A stretch of 64,000 bases of DNA, from positions 2,485,001 through 2,549,000 of the forward strand of contig NC_016791.1 in NCBI RefSeq assembly GCF_000244875.1. The letters are read 5' to 3'. A model generated the notes under the pieces. That model worked only from the letters and a program-made list of their open reading frames with translations, had not been told where the DNA came from and made no database searches. The translations under genes and the position numbers were made by a program. Position 1 is the first letter of the stretch, and each line of letters begins with the position of its first letter. The DNA is from Clostridium sp. BNL1100 (GTDB lineage: Bacteria > Bacillota > Clostridia > Acetivibrionales > DSM-1351). This document shows, piece by piece, positions 50,027 to 59,394 of this stretch.

Positions 50027-51547
50027 TTATAAAAACGGATTAACCTCTGCTTCAAATTCATATTTCTTTTTTAAGCTACCTGTCGAGTACTGCTTTATGC
50101 AATTTTTTAAAATAGAAATACCCTCTTTTATGTACTTTTCACTGGGATATGAAAAATTAAGCCTTATATAGTTACCATCAATACTATAACCCGGATAGAA
50201 TATATCACCCAGCATCACCACAACTCCTTTGTCGGCCAAGCCTTTGACAAATTCATTCATGCGTATATAATCAGGAAGCCTGAGCCATATAAAATATCCT
50301 CCATTTGGGACGGTTATTGTCATACCGTCCAAGTTACTTTTGTTTAGTTCATTTAGCATCAAATCTCTTTTATCTTTATATATTTTTCTTAAATAATCTA
50401 AATGGGGCCCCATATGTCCACCATTTAAAAATTCATTAATTATAAACTGCGAATGTGTACTTGTCTGTATATCCGTAATCTGTTTAAACTGAATAAACCG
50501 ACCTATAATATTCTCACTTGCCACAACAAAACCTACTCTTAGACTGAATGAAATTGTTTTTGAAAATGAGCTGAGGTAAACTACATAGTCGTTATTATCC
50601 AAGCTTTTCAGAGAAGGTAATGGGTTTCCACTGTAATATAATTCACCGTAAGGATCATCCTCAAGAATCGGTAAATTATAATAATATGCAAGCTTCAGTA
50701 ATCCTTTTCTTCTTTCGAGACTCATGGATATTCCCGTTGGATTATGAAAATTAGGCTGAGTATATATAAATTTCGGCCTGTACTTTATAAGACAGGATTC
50801 CAGAATATCCAGCCTTATTCCCTCATCATCCATTGGTATTCCAATAATTTTTGCATCATAACTTTGAAATGCTTGTATGGCACCTATATACGTAGGTTCC
50901 TCCACCAGAACTACGTCACCCGGTTCTATAATCGTCCGTGCAAAGAACTCTATAGACTGCTGTGATCCTGATGTAACCATTATTTGTTTTGTTCCGGCAT
51001 TAATACCATTTTCCTGTATGTATGCCTTGATTGCCGTTTTCAGTTCAATACTTCCATCAACCGGAGTAGGCATAAACAGCTTCTCTCTGTATTTTTCTAT
51101 TATCTGAATGTGTAGATTTTTCATGAGATTAATATCACACGCGTCTTCTGAAGAAATACCCGATGCAAAGGAGATAATTCTTTCTTTTTCAAATACTGAT
51201 AATATATTATTGATTGTTTGCTCTCCTGATCTTGCAGATCTCTTGCTTTCAAGCTGTCCCCACCTCAATGGTGGTATGTACATTTTCTCCTGAGCGATGT
51301 CTTTTGTCAGTGGTGCAAGAACTACAGTTCCACTGCCTATTCGTGACTCGACCAGCCCGTCAGCTTTAAGCTCCATATACGCTTTAACAACTGTACTTCT
51401 GTTTACACCAAGTTTCATGCTTAGTGTCCTTTCGGCAGGTAAAATAAAATTTGCAGGCAGCTTGCCAACTGCAATCTGATGCTCTATCTGTTTTTTTATC
51501 TGCAAGTATATAGGAGTTTTTGATTCTCTGTTTATAATAATATCCAT
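50027..51547 (-). CDS. MocR-family transcription regulator with aminotransferase domain
   Basis: A 506-residue protein: GntR-type winged helix at residues 1-75 (YLQIKKQIEHQIAVGKLPAN, RSTVVKAYMELKADGLVES) and a fold-type I aminotransferase domain with the PLP Lys in YLSSFSKTISFSLRVGFV. It is distinct from the PdxR-like protein at 26388. Three ATCCAATTT repeats upstream are probable operators. It leads an operon with an aminotransferase and a desulfurase-like enzyme, which it probably controls in response to an amino acid or PLP adduct. Confidence 0.88.
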   Translation of the reverse strand: MDIIINRESKTPIYLQIKKQIEHQIAVGKLPANFILPAERTLSMKLGVNRSTVVKAYMELKADGLVESRIGSGTVVLAPLTKDIAQEKMYIPPLRWGQLESKRSARSGEQTINNILSVFEKERIISFASGISSEDACDINLMKNLHIQIIEKYREKLFMPTPVDGSIELKTAIKAYIQENGINAGTKQIMVTSGSQQSIEFFARTIIEPGDVVLVEEPTYIGAIQAFQSYDAKIIGIPMDDEGIRLDILESCLIKYRPKFIYTQPNFHNPTGISMSLERRKGLLKLAYYYNLPILEDDPYGELYYSGNPLPSLKSLDNNDYVVYLSSFSKTISFSLRVGFVVASENIIGRFIQFKQITDIQTSTHSQFIINEFLNGGHMGPHLDYLRKIYKDKRDLMLNELNKSNLDGMTITVPNGGYFIWLRLPDYIRMNEFVKGLADKGVVVMLGDIFYPGYSIDGNYIRLNFSYPSEKYIKEGISILKNCIKQYSTGSLKKKYEFEAEVNPFL

Positions 51548-51647
51548 TTTTTGCCTCTCCTTAGACTACTAATGTACTTTATATAAATAACTGGAAAAAA
51601 ATAATTCAAAATTGTAATTACCATTAGTAAGTTCATAAATTGGTATC

Positions 51648-51720
51648 ATCCAATTTCATTATACGTCATAATTAATTTGAGAAAAACATCCAATTTGGAT
51701 ATTTTACACCAATCCAATTT
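51648..51720. promoter_or_regulatory. MocR operator region: three ATCCAATTT repeats
   Basis: ATCCAATTT occurs at 51648, 51688 and 51712 in the same orientation; the middle copy is part of the palindrome ATCCAATTTGGAT. They lie 100-170 bases upstream of the MocR start, as expected for direct-repeat operators of this family. Confidence 0.65.
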
Positions 51721-51738
51721 TAGATAATATAAGCAAAA

Positions 51739-51778
51739 AGCTGTACCCTTGAAATCGTCTCTCTTCAAAGGTACAGCT
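51739..51778 (-). terminator. Terminator after the ECF-type gene
   Basis: A 15-base stem with one mismatch (AGCTGTACC.../...GGTACAGCT) followed by TTTTTGCTTAT on the minus strand. Confidence 0.8.
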
Positions 51779-51798
51779 CAATAATTTGTTTAAACTAA

Positions 51799-52314
51799 TT
51801 AATCTATTGCCTTCCTCAACCTGGTGATTATCGGTATTGCAATAAATCCTCCTATCAAGGCAGTTACAAGCTGTGGCCAACTGAACATAGCTAAAAGTTT
51901 TTGAGCAAACTTTGGAAATTGAAATATATTCAGAAACAAATTAATTGAACCGTACAAAAATCCAAATTTCAAAATAGAGCCCAAAATAACACCTGAATAT
52001 TTGTTTTTGTTATATAGGAAGTAAAATATTATTACCAATATAAGGTTTGCTACCGATATTACGGGAGCATATAAAAGTAGTGCAGCTGCCAGCGGAGCAT
52101 GGTTATTTATTAGTGATGTAAACGGAGATAATACTGCAATTGCTACCCCACCTCCGATTCCGGCAGTCATTGCTGCTATCAGAATACACATATTTACCAG
52201 CGGGCCGACTATAAAATTATTGTAAGGAAGGCTTCTCCCGGCCATCTGCACCACAACTACAACAGCAAGAAGAACCGAAGTTCTTGTAATCATTCCAATC
52301 TTATCATTTTTCAT
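51799..52314 (-). CDS. Probable ECF transporter substrate-binding (S) component
   Basis: A 171-residue protein with five or six membrane spans and the S-component-like pattern: TSVLLAVVVVVQMAGRSLP, NFIVGPLVNMCILIAAMTAG, GVAIAVLSPFTSLI, PVISVANLILVIIFYFL. Such proteins bind a vitamin or similar substrate and use a shared energising module not encoded here. The substrate is unknown and no riboswitch is seen upstream. GGGGGAC precedes the ATG. It has its own terminator and is not part of the MocR operon. Confidence 0.7.
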   Translation of the reverse strand: MKNDKIGMITRTSVLLAVVVVVQMAGRSLPYNNFIVGPLVNMCILIAAMTAGIGGGVAIAVLSPFTSLINNHAPLAAALLLYAPVISVANLILVIIFYFLYNKNKYSGVILGSILKFGFLYGSINLFLNIFQFPKFAQKLLAMFSWPQLVTALIGGFIAIPIITRLRKAID

Positions 52315-52567
52315 ATATGTCCCCCTTTTTATAAATAATATTAATTATATGAAATGAATAATATATAGAATTATTGTATAAATATACCACAAAATTCTGC
52401 TTATTAACATCATTTTAGTAATGTGCTTAACTAAATTCCCATTTTCTATAGACTTTTTAAATGAAAAGTAGCATAATAAATCTAGAATTTTCACATAAAT
52501 TGATTGATACTTTCTTATAAATTATCAAATTTTGTTAATAAATCATAGAGAAGGGAGTAATACGAAA

Positions 52568-53632
52568 ATGAATATTTCTATTACCAAAACTACAAGTCCT
52601 AAACAAAAACCTGATCAGAACAATTTAGGATTTGGATCATATTTTACAGACCATATGTTCATTATGGATTATACTGAAGGAAAAGGCTGGCATGACCCGA
52701 GAATAGTGCCATATGCTCCTTTAGAAATGGACCCGGCTTCAATGGTTCTTCATTATGGTCAAGCTATTTTTGAAGGTTTAAAAGCATACAAAGCTAAAAA
52801 CGGCCATATTCTTCTTTTCAGACCCGATAAAAATATGGCAAGAGTAAACAGTTCAAATGAACGTCTTGTAATACCTAGAATTGACGAGGACTTTGGTGTA
52901 CAGGCTATTAAAGAACTAGTAAATGTTGATTCAGACTGGATTCCTGATGCTCCGGGTACATCTTTGTACATACGTCCGTTTATAATTGCAACAGATCCAT
53001 TCCTTGGTGTAAGGCCTTCTGACACTTACAAGTTTATAGTCATTCTTTCACCTGTTGGAGCTTATTACAAGGAAGGAATGAATCCTGTAAAAATATATGT
53101 TGAGAACAACTATGTACGTGCGGTAAAAGGCGGGCTGGGGTTTGCAAAAACAGTTGCCAACTATGCATCAAGCCTTAAAGCACAGGTTGAAGCAAAACAT
53201 TCCGGGTATACTCAGGTTCTTTGGCTGGATGGTATTGAGAAGAAATATATAGAAGAAGTAGGAACAATGAATGTATTCTTCAAGATAGACGGAGAAGTAA
53301 TAACTCCATCCCTTGAAGGCTCAATTCTTCCGGGGATTACTCGTATGTCAACTATAGAGATGCTGAGAAAATCAGGTGTAAAAGTTACTGAACGCAGAAT
53401 ATCAATTCAGGAACTATATGATGCACATGCAGCAGGAAAATTGGATGAGGCATTCGGTACCGGTACCGCTGCTGTCATTTCACCTATAGGTGAATTTAAT
53501 TGGGACGGAAATGTTATTGCTGTAAACGGTGGAGAAATAGGACCTGTAGCTCAACAAGTATATGATACAATCACCGGAATTCAAAGCGGTGAACTTGAAG
53601 ATACTTTTGGCTGGACACAAATAGTTAAATAA
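52568..53632 (+). CDS. ilvE: Branched-chain-amino-acid aminotransferase
   Basis: A 354-residue fold-type IV PLP aminotransferase interconverting Leu, Ile, Val and their keto acids. Motifs: MVLHYGQAIFEGLKAYKAKN, RPFIIATDPFLGVRPSDTYK, the PLP Lys in GGLGFAKTVANYASSLKAQV, YIEEVGTMNVFFKID and FGTGTAAVISPIGE. The ATG at 52568 is preceded by AAGGGAG. It has its own terminator. A link with the leucine-type T-box locus at 34 kb is metabolic rather than positional. Confidence 0.95.
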   Translation: MNISITKTTSPKQKPDQNNLGFGSYFTDHMFIMDYTEGKGWHDPRIVPYAPLEMDPASMVLHYGQAIFEGLKAYKAKNGHILLFRPDKNMARVNSSNERLVIPRIDEDFGVQAIKELVNVDSDWIPDAPGTSLYIRPFIIATDPFLGVRPSDTYKFIVILSPVGAYYKEGMNPVKIYVENNYVRAVKGGLGFAKTVANYASSLKAQVEAKHSGYTQVLWLDGIEKKYIEEVGTMNVFFKIDGEVITPSLEGSILPGITRMSTIEMLRKSGVKVTERRISIQELYDAHAAGKLDEAFGTGTAAVISPIGEFNWDGNVIAVNGGEIGPVAQQVYDTITGIQSGELEDTFGWTQIVK

Positions 53633-53646
53633 TTATTTTTGATTAG

Positions 53647-53686
53647 AAAAGCTGTTGTTTTCGAACCATGAAAACAATGGCTTTTT
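53647..53686 (+). terminator. Terminator after ilvE
   Basis: AAAAGCTGTTGTTTTC/GAAAACAATGGCTTTT stem followed by TAATTT. Confidence 0.8.
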
Positions 53687-53744
53687 AATTTGAAGTTATA
53701 ATATAAATGGTACAGGTATATATTAGAAAAGGATATTCTAATAA

Positions 53745-55037
53745 GTGCGGTATCAATTAGAAATGAATTATTTTTTATTTTCATCATTTATTGCTTTTGC
53801 TTTAACTTTCTATTTTTGTAATAAAAATAGAATTTCCCATTATATTAAAAAAAGCTTTCTACCCCTTTGTGCTGTATTATTTATTATAGCTTTGATAGTT
53901 TATCCAAAAACGGCTGTTTCTTCAGCTTCAAAAGGTATCCACCTATGGTTGGAGGTTGTTTTTCCATCTCTTTTTCCATTTTTCGTTGCTTCCCAATTGT
54001 TAAACCGCTCAGGATTTATTGGATTTGCAGGTATTATAATGGAACCGGTAATGCGGCCAATTTTCAATATACCCGGTTGCGGCTCTTTTGCTCTTGCTAT
54101 GGGTATTGTAAGTGGCTATCCAATAGGTGCTTCTATTACAAGTGATTTAAAACGTCAGAACCTTATATCTAAAACTGAGGCCGAGAGACTTCTGACTTTT
54201 ACTAATAATTCAGGCCCCCTGTTTATTATGGGAGCTGTGGCTGTGGGAATGTTCAATATGCCGGCAGCAGGTTACCTTCTATATATTAGTCATGTTGCTG
54301 CTTGCCTTACAGTAGGGTTTATTTTCAGATACTACAAAAGTTCTGAAAAAAGTTCTAAAAAACCTTATTTAAAGGTGTCACAAAAAATTAGAATTGAACT
54401 TAAAAAGTTGAAGAACTCAGATATAAACCCATACACCCTTTTTGGTGAATGTGTAAAGAACTCCATATCAACTATCTTAGCTATAGGAGGATTTATTATA
54501 TTTTTTTCAGTTTTAATAAATATTTTGATTTCAAGCGGAATTAGCGGGTGGGTATGCAGTAGAGCCCCGGCTTTGCTTGACAAATTGGGTCTGGGGCGGC
54601 AAATATTAGAAGGAATTTTTTGCGGCTTCTTTGAAATAACTACCGGTGCAAACTTTATCAACTTAGCAAATGCAGACTTGATTATAAAACTATGTACGGT
54701 TAGCCTGATAATAGGTTGGGCAGGTCTTTCGGTACATGCTCAGGTTTTAAGCGTAATAAACGGCTCCGATATAAGCGCAAAGCCGTATATATTAGGTAAA
54801 GCCCTCCAAGGAATTATTTCATGTATATATACTTTTATAGGTTATAATTTATTCAGTAGCTTCATTCATAAAACATCTTCTGTATTCTCCAATTCAGAAA
54901 AGGTATTTTCCGACAACTGGAAAAGCATATTACAATCCTCTTTTCACTCTGTCTTGTCAATATCAGTAATAATGCTGTTGATTTCCGTTATTTATATATG
55001 TACAACTACTTTTGTGTCAAGGAAAAACTTATTTTAA
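53745..55037 (+). CDS. ylbJ: Sporulation membrane protein YlbJ
   Basis: A 430-residue membrane protein with about eight spans and two Gate (nucleoside-recognition-like) domains: KGIHLWLEVVFPSLFPFFVA, GFAGIIMEPVMRPIFNIPGC, VSGYPIGASITSDL, then EGIFCGFFEITTGANFINLA. YlbJ is needed for spore cortex formation in Bacillus. The frame starts with GTG 53745 preceded by AAAGGA at a long distance; an ATG at 53763 is an alternative without a binding site. It overlaps the next, convergent gene by 9 bases; the coaD-ylbJ neighbourhood is also found in Bacillus. Confidence 0.9.
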   Translation: MRYQLEMNYFLFSSFIAFALTFYFCNKNRISHYIKKSFLPLCAVLFIIALIVYPKTAVSSASKGIHLWLEVVFPSLFPFFVASQLLNRSGFIGFAGIIMEPVMRPIFNIPGCGSFALAMGIVSGYPIGASITSDLKRQNLISKTEAERLLTFTNNSGPLFIMGAVAVGMFNMPAAGYLLYISHVAACLTVGFIFRYYKSSEKSSKKPYLKVSQKIRIELKKLKNSDINPYTLFGECVKNSISTILAIGGFIIFFSVLINILISSGISGWVCSRAPALLDKLGLGRQILEGIFCGFFEITTGANFINLANADLIIKLCTVSLIIGWAGLSVHAQVLSVINGSDISAKPYILGKALQGIISCIYTFIGYNLFSSFIHKTSSVFSNSEKVFSDNWKSILQSSFHSVLSISVIMLLISVIYICTTTFVSRKNLF

Positions 55038-55466
55038 TTCTTCCCTGTTGGTCCTGATTACTTCAGCAGCTTCAGACAGTATATCCTCGACTTTATTTAG
55101 AACACCGTCGGCATACTCTCTGGCACCTAAACGCACTTCTCTGGCATTTTTCTGTGCAGCTGCAATGATTTCATTGGACTGTTCATAAGCTTTTTTGGTA
55201 ATTTCATGCTCGTCAACAAGAGATGCAATTTTATTTTCAGCATCTTTCATTATATTGTTGGCTTCCCTCTGTGCTTCCAGCAAAATCCTCTGGCGTTCTT
55301 CCTTAACCCATTTTGCCTGCTTTATATCGTCTGGTAGCTTGAGCCTCATCTCTTTAATTATTTCAAGTATTTCTTCCCTATCCAGAAGACATTTTCCTGA
55401 GAATGGTACACTTGGACTTTTCTCAACAAGTTCCTCCAATGTTTCCAGTATAGTTAAAATTTCCAT
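55029..55466 (-). CDS. Coiled-coil protein of the coaD-ylbJ locus
   Basis: A 145-residue soluble protein with a long heptad-containing helix (ERQRILLEAQREANNIMKDA, KKAYEQSNEIIAAAQKNARE) like the stalk of ATPase subunit B/E or DivIVA-type proteins. The function is unknown; it may be a cell-envelope or division scaffold. It is 18 bases downstream of coaD and shares its direction, so it belongs to the recG-rsmD-coaD operon. Confidence 0.65.
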   Translation of the reverse strand: MEILTILETLEELVEKSPSVPFSGKCLLDREEILEIIKEMRLKLPDDIKQAKWVKEERQRILLEAQREANNIMKDAENKIASLVDEHEITKKAYEQSNEIIAAAQKNAREVRLGAREYADGVLNKVEDILSEAAEVIRTNREELK

Positions 55467-55484
55467 ATCATAAACCTCCCCGGG

Positions 55485-55967
55485 TTATTTGAGTTTAAAT
55501 TTATCAATAATGTCTTTTTCTATACATTCAGGTACCAGGCCACTTATATTTCCACCATGTCTGGCAAGCTCTTTTACCATACTTGAGCTTAGAAAAGAAT
55601 AGTTTATACTTGACATCATAAAGAGTGTTTCAATGTCAGGCGCCTGATTTTTGTTCAACAATGCCATCTGCAGCTCATACTCAAAATCTGATACAGCCCG
55701 TAGGCCTTTAATTATTACATTAGCGTTTTTTTCCTTTACAAAGTCAACCAGTAATCCTGAAAAACATTCAATTTCAACATTCGTACTATCCTTAACTACC
55801 TTTTTTAATAAGTTAACCCGTTCTTCAATAGAAAAGAGAGGATTTTTACTATGGTTAATTAATACTGCAACAATAAGTTTGTCACAAATTTTTGATGCTC
55901 TCTCAATAATATCTAAATGACCGTTTGTAACAGGATCAAAACTTCCGGGATATATAAATGTGTTCAT
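55485..55967 (-). CDS. coaD: Phosphopantetheine adenylyltransferase
   Basis: A 160-residue cytosolic enzyme that adenylates 4'-phosphopantetheine, the penultimate step in coenzyme A synthesis. The nucleotidyltransferase motif is [18 protein letters not shown] and the second motif [19 protein letters not shown] replaces ISSTx[22 protein letters not shown] is characteristic. It lies 20 bases after rsmD, the usual Firmicute pairing. Confidence 0.97.
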   Translation of the reverse strand: MNTFIYPGSFDPVTNGHLDIIERASKICDKLIVAVLINHSKNPLFSIEERVNLLKKVVKDSTNVEIECFSGLLVDFVKEKNANVIIKGLRAVSDFEYELQMALLNKNQAPDIETLFMMSSINYSFLSSSMVKELARHGGNISGLVPECIEKDIIDKFKLK

Positions 55968-55987
55968 TATTTTATCATCCTTGAAAT

Positions 55988-56542
55988 TTATATTCTTTTG
56001 TAAAAAGTTAATTTAGTTTTTCCGTAAATCTGCTGCCTGGACACACAAAGTGTGCCTATTTCCTTCGGTAGCTGATCTTCTATATCTGTTTCCACAGATA
56101 TTAAAACTTTTTCATCCAGTACTCCATAGTTTTCAAGATCTTGTAAAATACCCGGTACAATTTCCTTTTTGTATGGAGGGTCTAAAAAAATTATATCAAA
56201 CTTTTTACTTAGTTGGGAGAGTTTTTTCAGTATTATTTGTGCTTCTCCCAAAAAAACCTCCGATTTATCAATTAATTTTGTATGCTGTAGGTTTCTAGTT
56301 ATAATATCTGCACTTTGTTCACTCAGGTCACAAAATACAGCACTGTTTGCACCTCTGCTCAATGCCTCAATGCCAAGGCTTCCAGTTCCTGCAAACAAAT
56401 CCAGTATGTTTGAACCGGGCATATACGGTGCTATTATATTAAATAGATTTTCTTTTACCCTGTCTGTAGTGGGCCTTGTGTTCATCCCTTCCAAAGTAAA
56501 TAACTTTAAACCTTTGGCACTTCCTGAAATTACTCTCAGCAT
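55988..56542 (-). CDS. rsmD: 16S rRNA (guanine-966-N2)-methyltransferase
   Basis: A 184-residue SAM-dependent methyltransferase acting on 16S rRNA G966. Motifs: [49 protein letters not shown], and the catalytic LDPPYKKEI. The ATG at 56542 is chosen; the frame begins with GTG 56551. It follows recG by 21 bases and is followed by coaD. Confidence 0.96.
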   Translation of the reverse strand: MLRVISGSAKGLKLFTLEGMNTRPTTDRVKENLFNIIAPYMPGSNILDLFAGTGSLGIEALSRGANSAVFCDLSEQSADIITRNLQHTKLIDKSEVFLGEAQIILKKLSQLSKKFDIIFLDPPYKKEIVPGILQDLENYGVLDEKVLISVETDIEDQLPKEIGTLCVSRQQIYGKTKLTFYKRI

Positions 56543-56563
56543 GCTAATCACACCTTACTTCTG

Positions 56564-58636
56564 TTATGATAATGTAACCTTGTCCCCAAAATACACGGCA
56601 AGGTATTTTTTCAGTTCGTTATGTTTCATAAGCCCCGGGTCAGCCTGGATAATCTCCATTGCGCTATCCTGAGCCAGCTTTAAAATTTCCATATCCTTGT
56701 ACAGATTCGCTATTTTTAATTCGGGAAGCCCGTGCTGTCTGGTACCAAAAAACTCACCGGGACCTCTTATTTCTAAGTCTTTTTCTGATATTACAAAACC
56801 GTCGTTTGAGTGAGTCATAATTTTCATTCTTTCTTTTGCAACCTTTGAGTTTGATTGGTTAAACAAAATACAGAAGGACTGCTCATCTCCTCTGCCGACT
56901 CTCCCCCTCAATTGATGCAATTGTGCCAGACCAAATCTTTCAGCATTTTCTATTATCATGATTGTAGCATTAGGTACATTTACACCAACCTCTATTATAG
57001 TTGTAGATACAAGTATACTGATTTCACCTGAAACGAATCTTTTCATTATATCTTCTTTTTCAGATGATTTCATTTTTCCATGAATAATTCCTACGTTTAA
57101 ATCGCTGAATACACTTTTGCTTATATCTTCTGCAGTAACTACTGCTGATTTCGCCTCAATCTCCTCAGATTCTTCTACAAGGGGACAAACAATATATACT
57201 TGCCTGCCTTCTTTTACTTTCTCCCTTACAAATTTATTAATTCTCTCCCTCATAGTTTCATTTACAGAGTATGTTTTAATTGGTTTTCTGCCTGGCGGGA
57301 GTTCATCAATTATTGATATATCGAGGTCCCCGTATAAAATCAGTGCCAGGGTCCTAGGAATTGGCGTTGCAGTCATAACCAACACATCAGGATTCTGACC
57401 TTTTTCTGTCAATATCGTTCTTTGGCGAACTCCGAATCTATGCTGTTCATCAGTGATAACAAGCCCCAGCTGTTTAAATTCTACATAATCCTCTATAAGT
57501 GCATGAGTTCCAATAACTACATCAGTTTTTCCTTCCTTTAACTCTTCTACTATTAACTGCTTCTGCTTTTTAGTCAGACTGCTGGACAGTAATTCAACTG
57601 AAATACCAAAGCTGTCAAATAAGCTCTTTATAGATTTAAAATGCTGTTCTGCCAATATTTCAGTGGGTACCATTAAAGCTCCCTGATAGCCGCACTTAAC
57701 AGCTTTAAACAGCGCCAAAACTGCAATCATTGTCTTTCCTGAACCAACATCACCCTGCACAAGCCTGTTCATCACATGAGAACTTTCCATGTCCTTTTCG
57801 ACTTCTGCAAAAACCTTTTTCTGTGCGTTTGTAAGCTCGAAGGGAAGAGATTCAATAAAGCCTTCCATTTCGTCTATGTGAGTATATTTTATACCCACTC
57901 TTGTATCGGTTGCAAGGCTCTTGTACGATAAAAGACCCAGCTGCAGCATAAAAAGTTCTTCAAAAACCAGTCTGAACCTTGCTCGTTCAATATCCTGGGT
58001 AGAAGCCGGAAAGTGTATTTGTTTTATTGAATAGATTTTGTCAGCGAGCTTATACGCTTCTCTGACTGGTAAAGGTATCATGTCTTCAAGCTCAATATCA
58101 TTTATTCCCTTAATTGCCTCATATACAACCGACCTTATAATGTTCTGTCCCAAATCTTTCGTAGATGAATAAACAGGAAGTATTTTAAGGCTTTTTTTCA
58201 TGTCTTTAGAACTTGTTTTTTCAAAAACCGGATTTACTATTTGAAGTTTATTTAATTTTCTTTCTGCTTTTCCGAAAAATATATAGTTTTCTCCAAGAGC
58301 CAAAGAGTTTTTTACATATGGCTGATTAAACCAGATTGCCGTAATCTTTCCGGTACTGTCCTCTATTGATACTCTTGATAGAGTCATACCTCTCTTAGGT
58401 CTTGTTAAGCTTACATTTGATACTATAGTTCCCTCAAAGGAACACGGAACACCATTCTGAAGATCGGCTATATTCTTTATACTGCTCCTGTCTTCATAGT
58501 CTCTCGGATAATAGGTTAAGAGATCAAAAAAATTGTGAATTTCCAATTTTTTGAATAGTGATTCCCGTGATTCACCAACACCCTTTATATATCTGATTGA
58601 TTTTTGTTTCAAATCGTTAATTGTTATTTTTTTCAT
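56564..58636 (-). CDS. recG: ATP-dependent DNA helicase RecG
   Basis: A 690-residue helicase that remodels stalled forks and branched DNA. The N-terminal wedge domain (YIKGVGESRESLFKKLEIHN, LLTYYPRDYEDRS) precedes helicase motifs: Walker A QGDVGSGKTMIA, VVIGTHALIEDYV, Walker B ITDEQHRFGVRQR, TATPIPRTLAL, and VGVNVPNATIMIIENAERFG with HQLRGRVGRG. Full length. It is first in the recG-rsmD-coaD unit. Confidence 0.97.
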   Translation of the reverse strand: MKKITINDLKQKSIRYIKGVGESRESLFKKLEIHNFFDLLTYYPRDYEDRSSIKNIADLQNGVPCSFEGTIVSNVSLTRPKRGMTLSRVSIEDSTGKITAIWFNQPYVKNSLALGENYIFFGKAERKLNKLQIVNPVFEKTSSKDMKKSLKILPVYSSTKDLGQNIIRSVVYEAIKGINDIELEDMIPLPVREAYKLADKIYSIKQIHFPASTQDIERARFRLVFEELFMLQLGLLSYKSLATDTRVGIKYTHIDEMEGFIESLPFELTNAQKKVFAEVEKDMESSHVMNRLVQGDVGSGKTMIAVLALFKAVKCGYQGALMVPTEILAEQHFKSIKSLFDSFGISVELLSSSLTKKQKQLIVEELKEGKTDVVIGTHALIEDYVEFKQLGLVITDEQHRFGVRQRTILTEKGQNPDVLVMTATPIPRTLALILYGDLDISIIDELPPGRKPIKTYSVNETMRERINKFVREKVKEGRQVYIVCPLVEESEEIEAKSAVVTAEDISKSVFSDLNVGIIHGKMKSSEKEDIMKRFVSGEISILVSTTIIEVGVNVPNATIMIIENAERFGLAQLHQLRGRVGRGDEQSFCILFNQSNSKVAKERMKIMTHSNDGFVISEKDLEIRGPGEFFGTRQHGLPELKIANLYKDMEILKLAQDSAMEIIQADPGLMKHNELKKYLAVYFGDKVTLS

Positions 58637-58883
58637 ACAACCTCTTTTGTAAGTACACTAACAATATCCCGTTAAGTCTACGGCTATGTAAAGTAAATTG
58701 TACCATATTTTTCGACATAGAAAAAGGGTACATGGTCCTGTATCCTTTTATCAGCTATAAATGCTTTTACTTTTAAATTAAAAAGACTTGCAGTATATGG
58801 CTTTTGTGTGTTAAAATAGTTATTGCTTGATGCCGAAATATTGAGAAAATAAAATTCTCCAATAATTAAAGGAGGTGTAATAT

Positions 58884-59072
58884 ATGGCAAAGTGTGAAGT
58901 ATGCAGTAAAGCAACTACTTTCGGTAACAACCGAAGCCATGCATTAAATGCTACTAGCCGTACATGGAAACCTAATGTAAGAAAAATAAAGATAATTGAT
59001 AATGGCACACCAAAGTCAATTAACATATGCACAAGGTGTCTTCGTTCAAACAAAGTTACCAGAGCTATATAA
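58884..59072 (+). CDS. rpmB: 50S ribosomal protein L28
   Basis: A 62-residue ribosomal protein: MAKCEVCSKATTFGNNRSHA, TWKPNVRKIKI, ICTRCLRSNKV. It keeps both CxxC pairs, so this is the zinc-binding (C+) version. AAAGGAGG lies 7 bases before the ATG. It is divergent from recG; 248 bases between them hold both promoters. Confidence 0.97.
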   Translation: MAKCEVCSKATTFGNNRSHALNATSRTWKPNVRKIKIIDNGTPKSINICTRCLRSNKVTRAI

Positions 59073-59098
59073 TTTGATTACGTTAAATTTCTAAAAAT

Positions 59099-59125
59099 AA
59101 AAAAGCGTTACGAGACGCTTTTTTA
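59099..59125. terminator. Terminator after rpmB
   Basis: AAAAAGCGT/ACGCTTTTT stem with long T tract. Confidence 0.85.
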
Positions 59126-59161
59126 TTTTTTTTTATTTTTATTACTTCCTCATCAGTAAGA

Positions 59162-59233
59162 TTAGCCTATTTTAAATACCTTCTTTAATATGTTTCCAAA
59201 AAACTTAGGCATTTTTACGACTACTATTTTCAT
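59162..59233 (-). CDS. spoVM: Stage V sporulation protein SpoVM
   Basis: A 23-residue peptide MKIVVVKMPKFFGNILKKVF, then KIG. It matches SpoVM in length, the MK....K(L/M)PKF.G motif and the amphipathic helix that senses positive membrane curvature and anchors SpoIVA on the forespore. GGGGGAG lies 7-8 bases before the ATG. spoVM is also next to rpmB in Bacillus, which supports the call. It is convergent with rpmB. Confidence 0.88.
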   Translation of the reverse strand: MKIVVVKMPKFFGNILKKVFKIG

Positions 59234-59394
59234 AATTACACTCCCCCTGAATAGCTCTTACTATCTATCATATTCTGCAAAAAGTACTTTCGTGATAGTA
59301 AATACAAATTCTTAACCTAAAAAAGTTGTCTAAATCTCTATTATAGTGAATAGATATATACGGATAAGCTATTTTTTTCAAAGGGAGTGGTCAG

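Noticed and set aside
58684-59053. Two minus-strand frames around rpmB
   Set aside because: They overlap rpmB antisense or its promoter and have no ribosome binding site.
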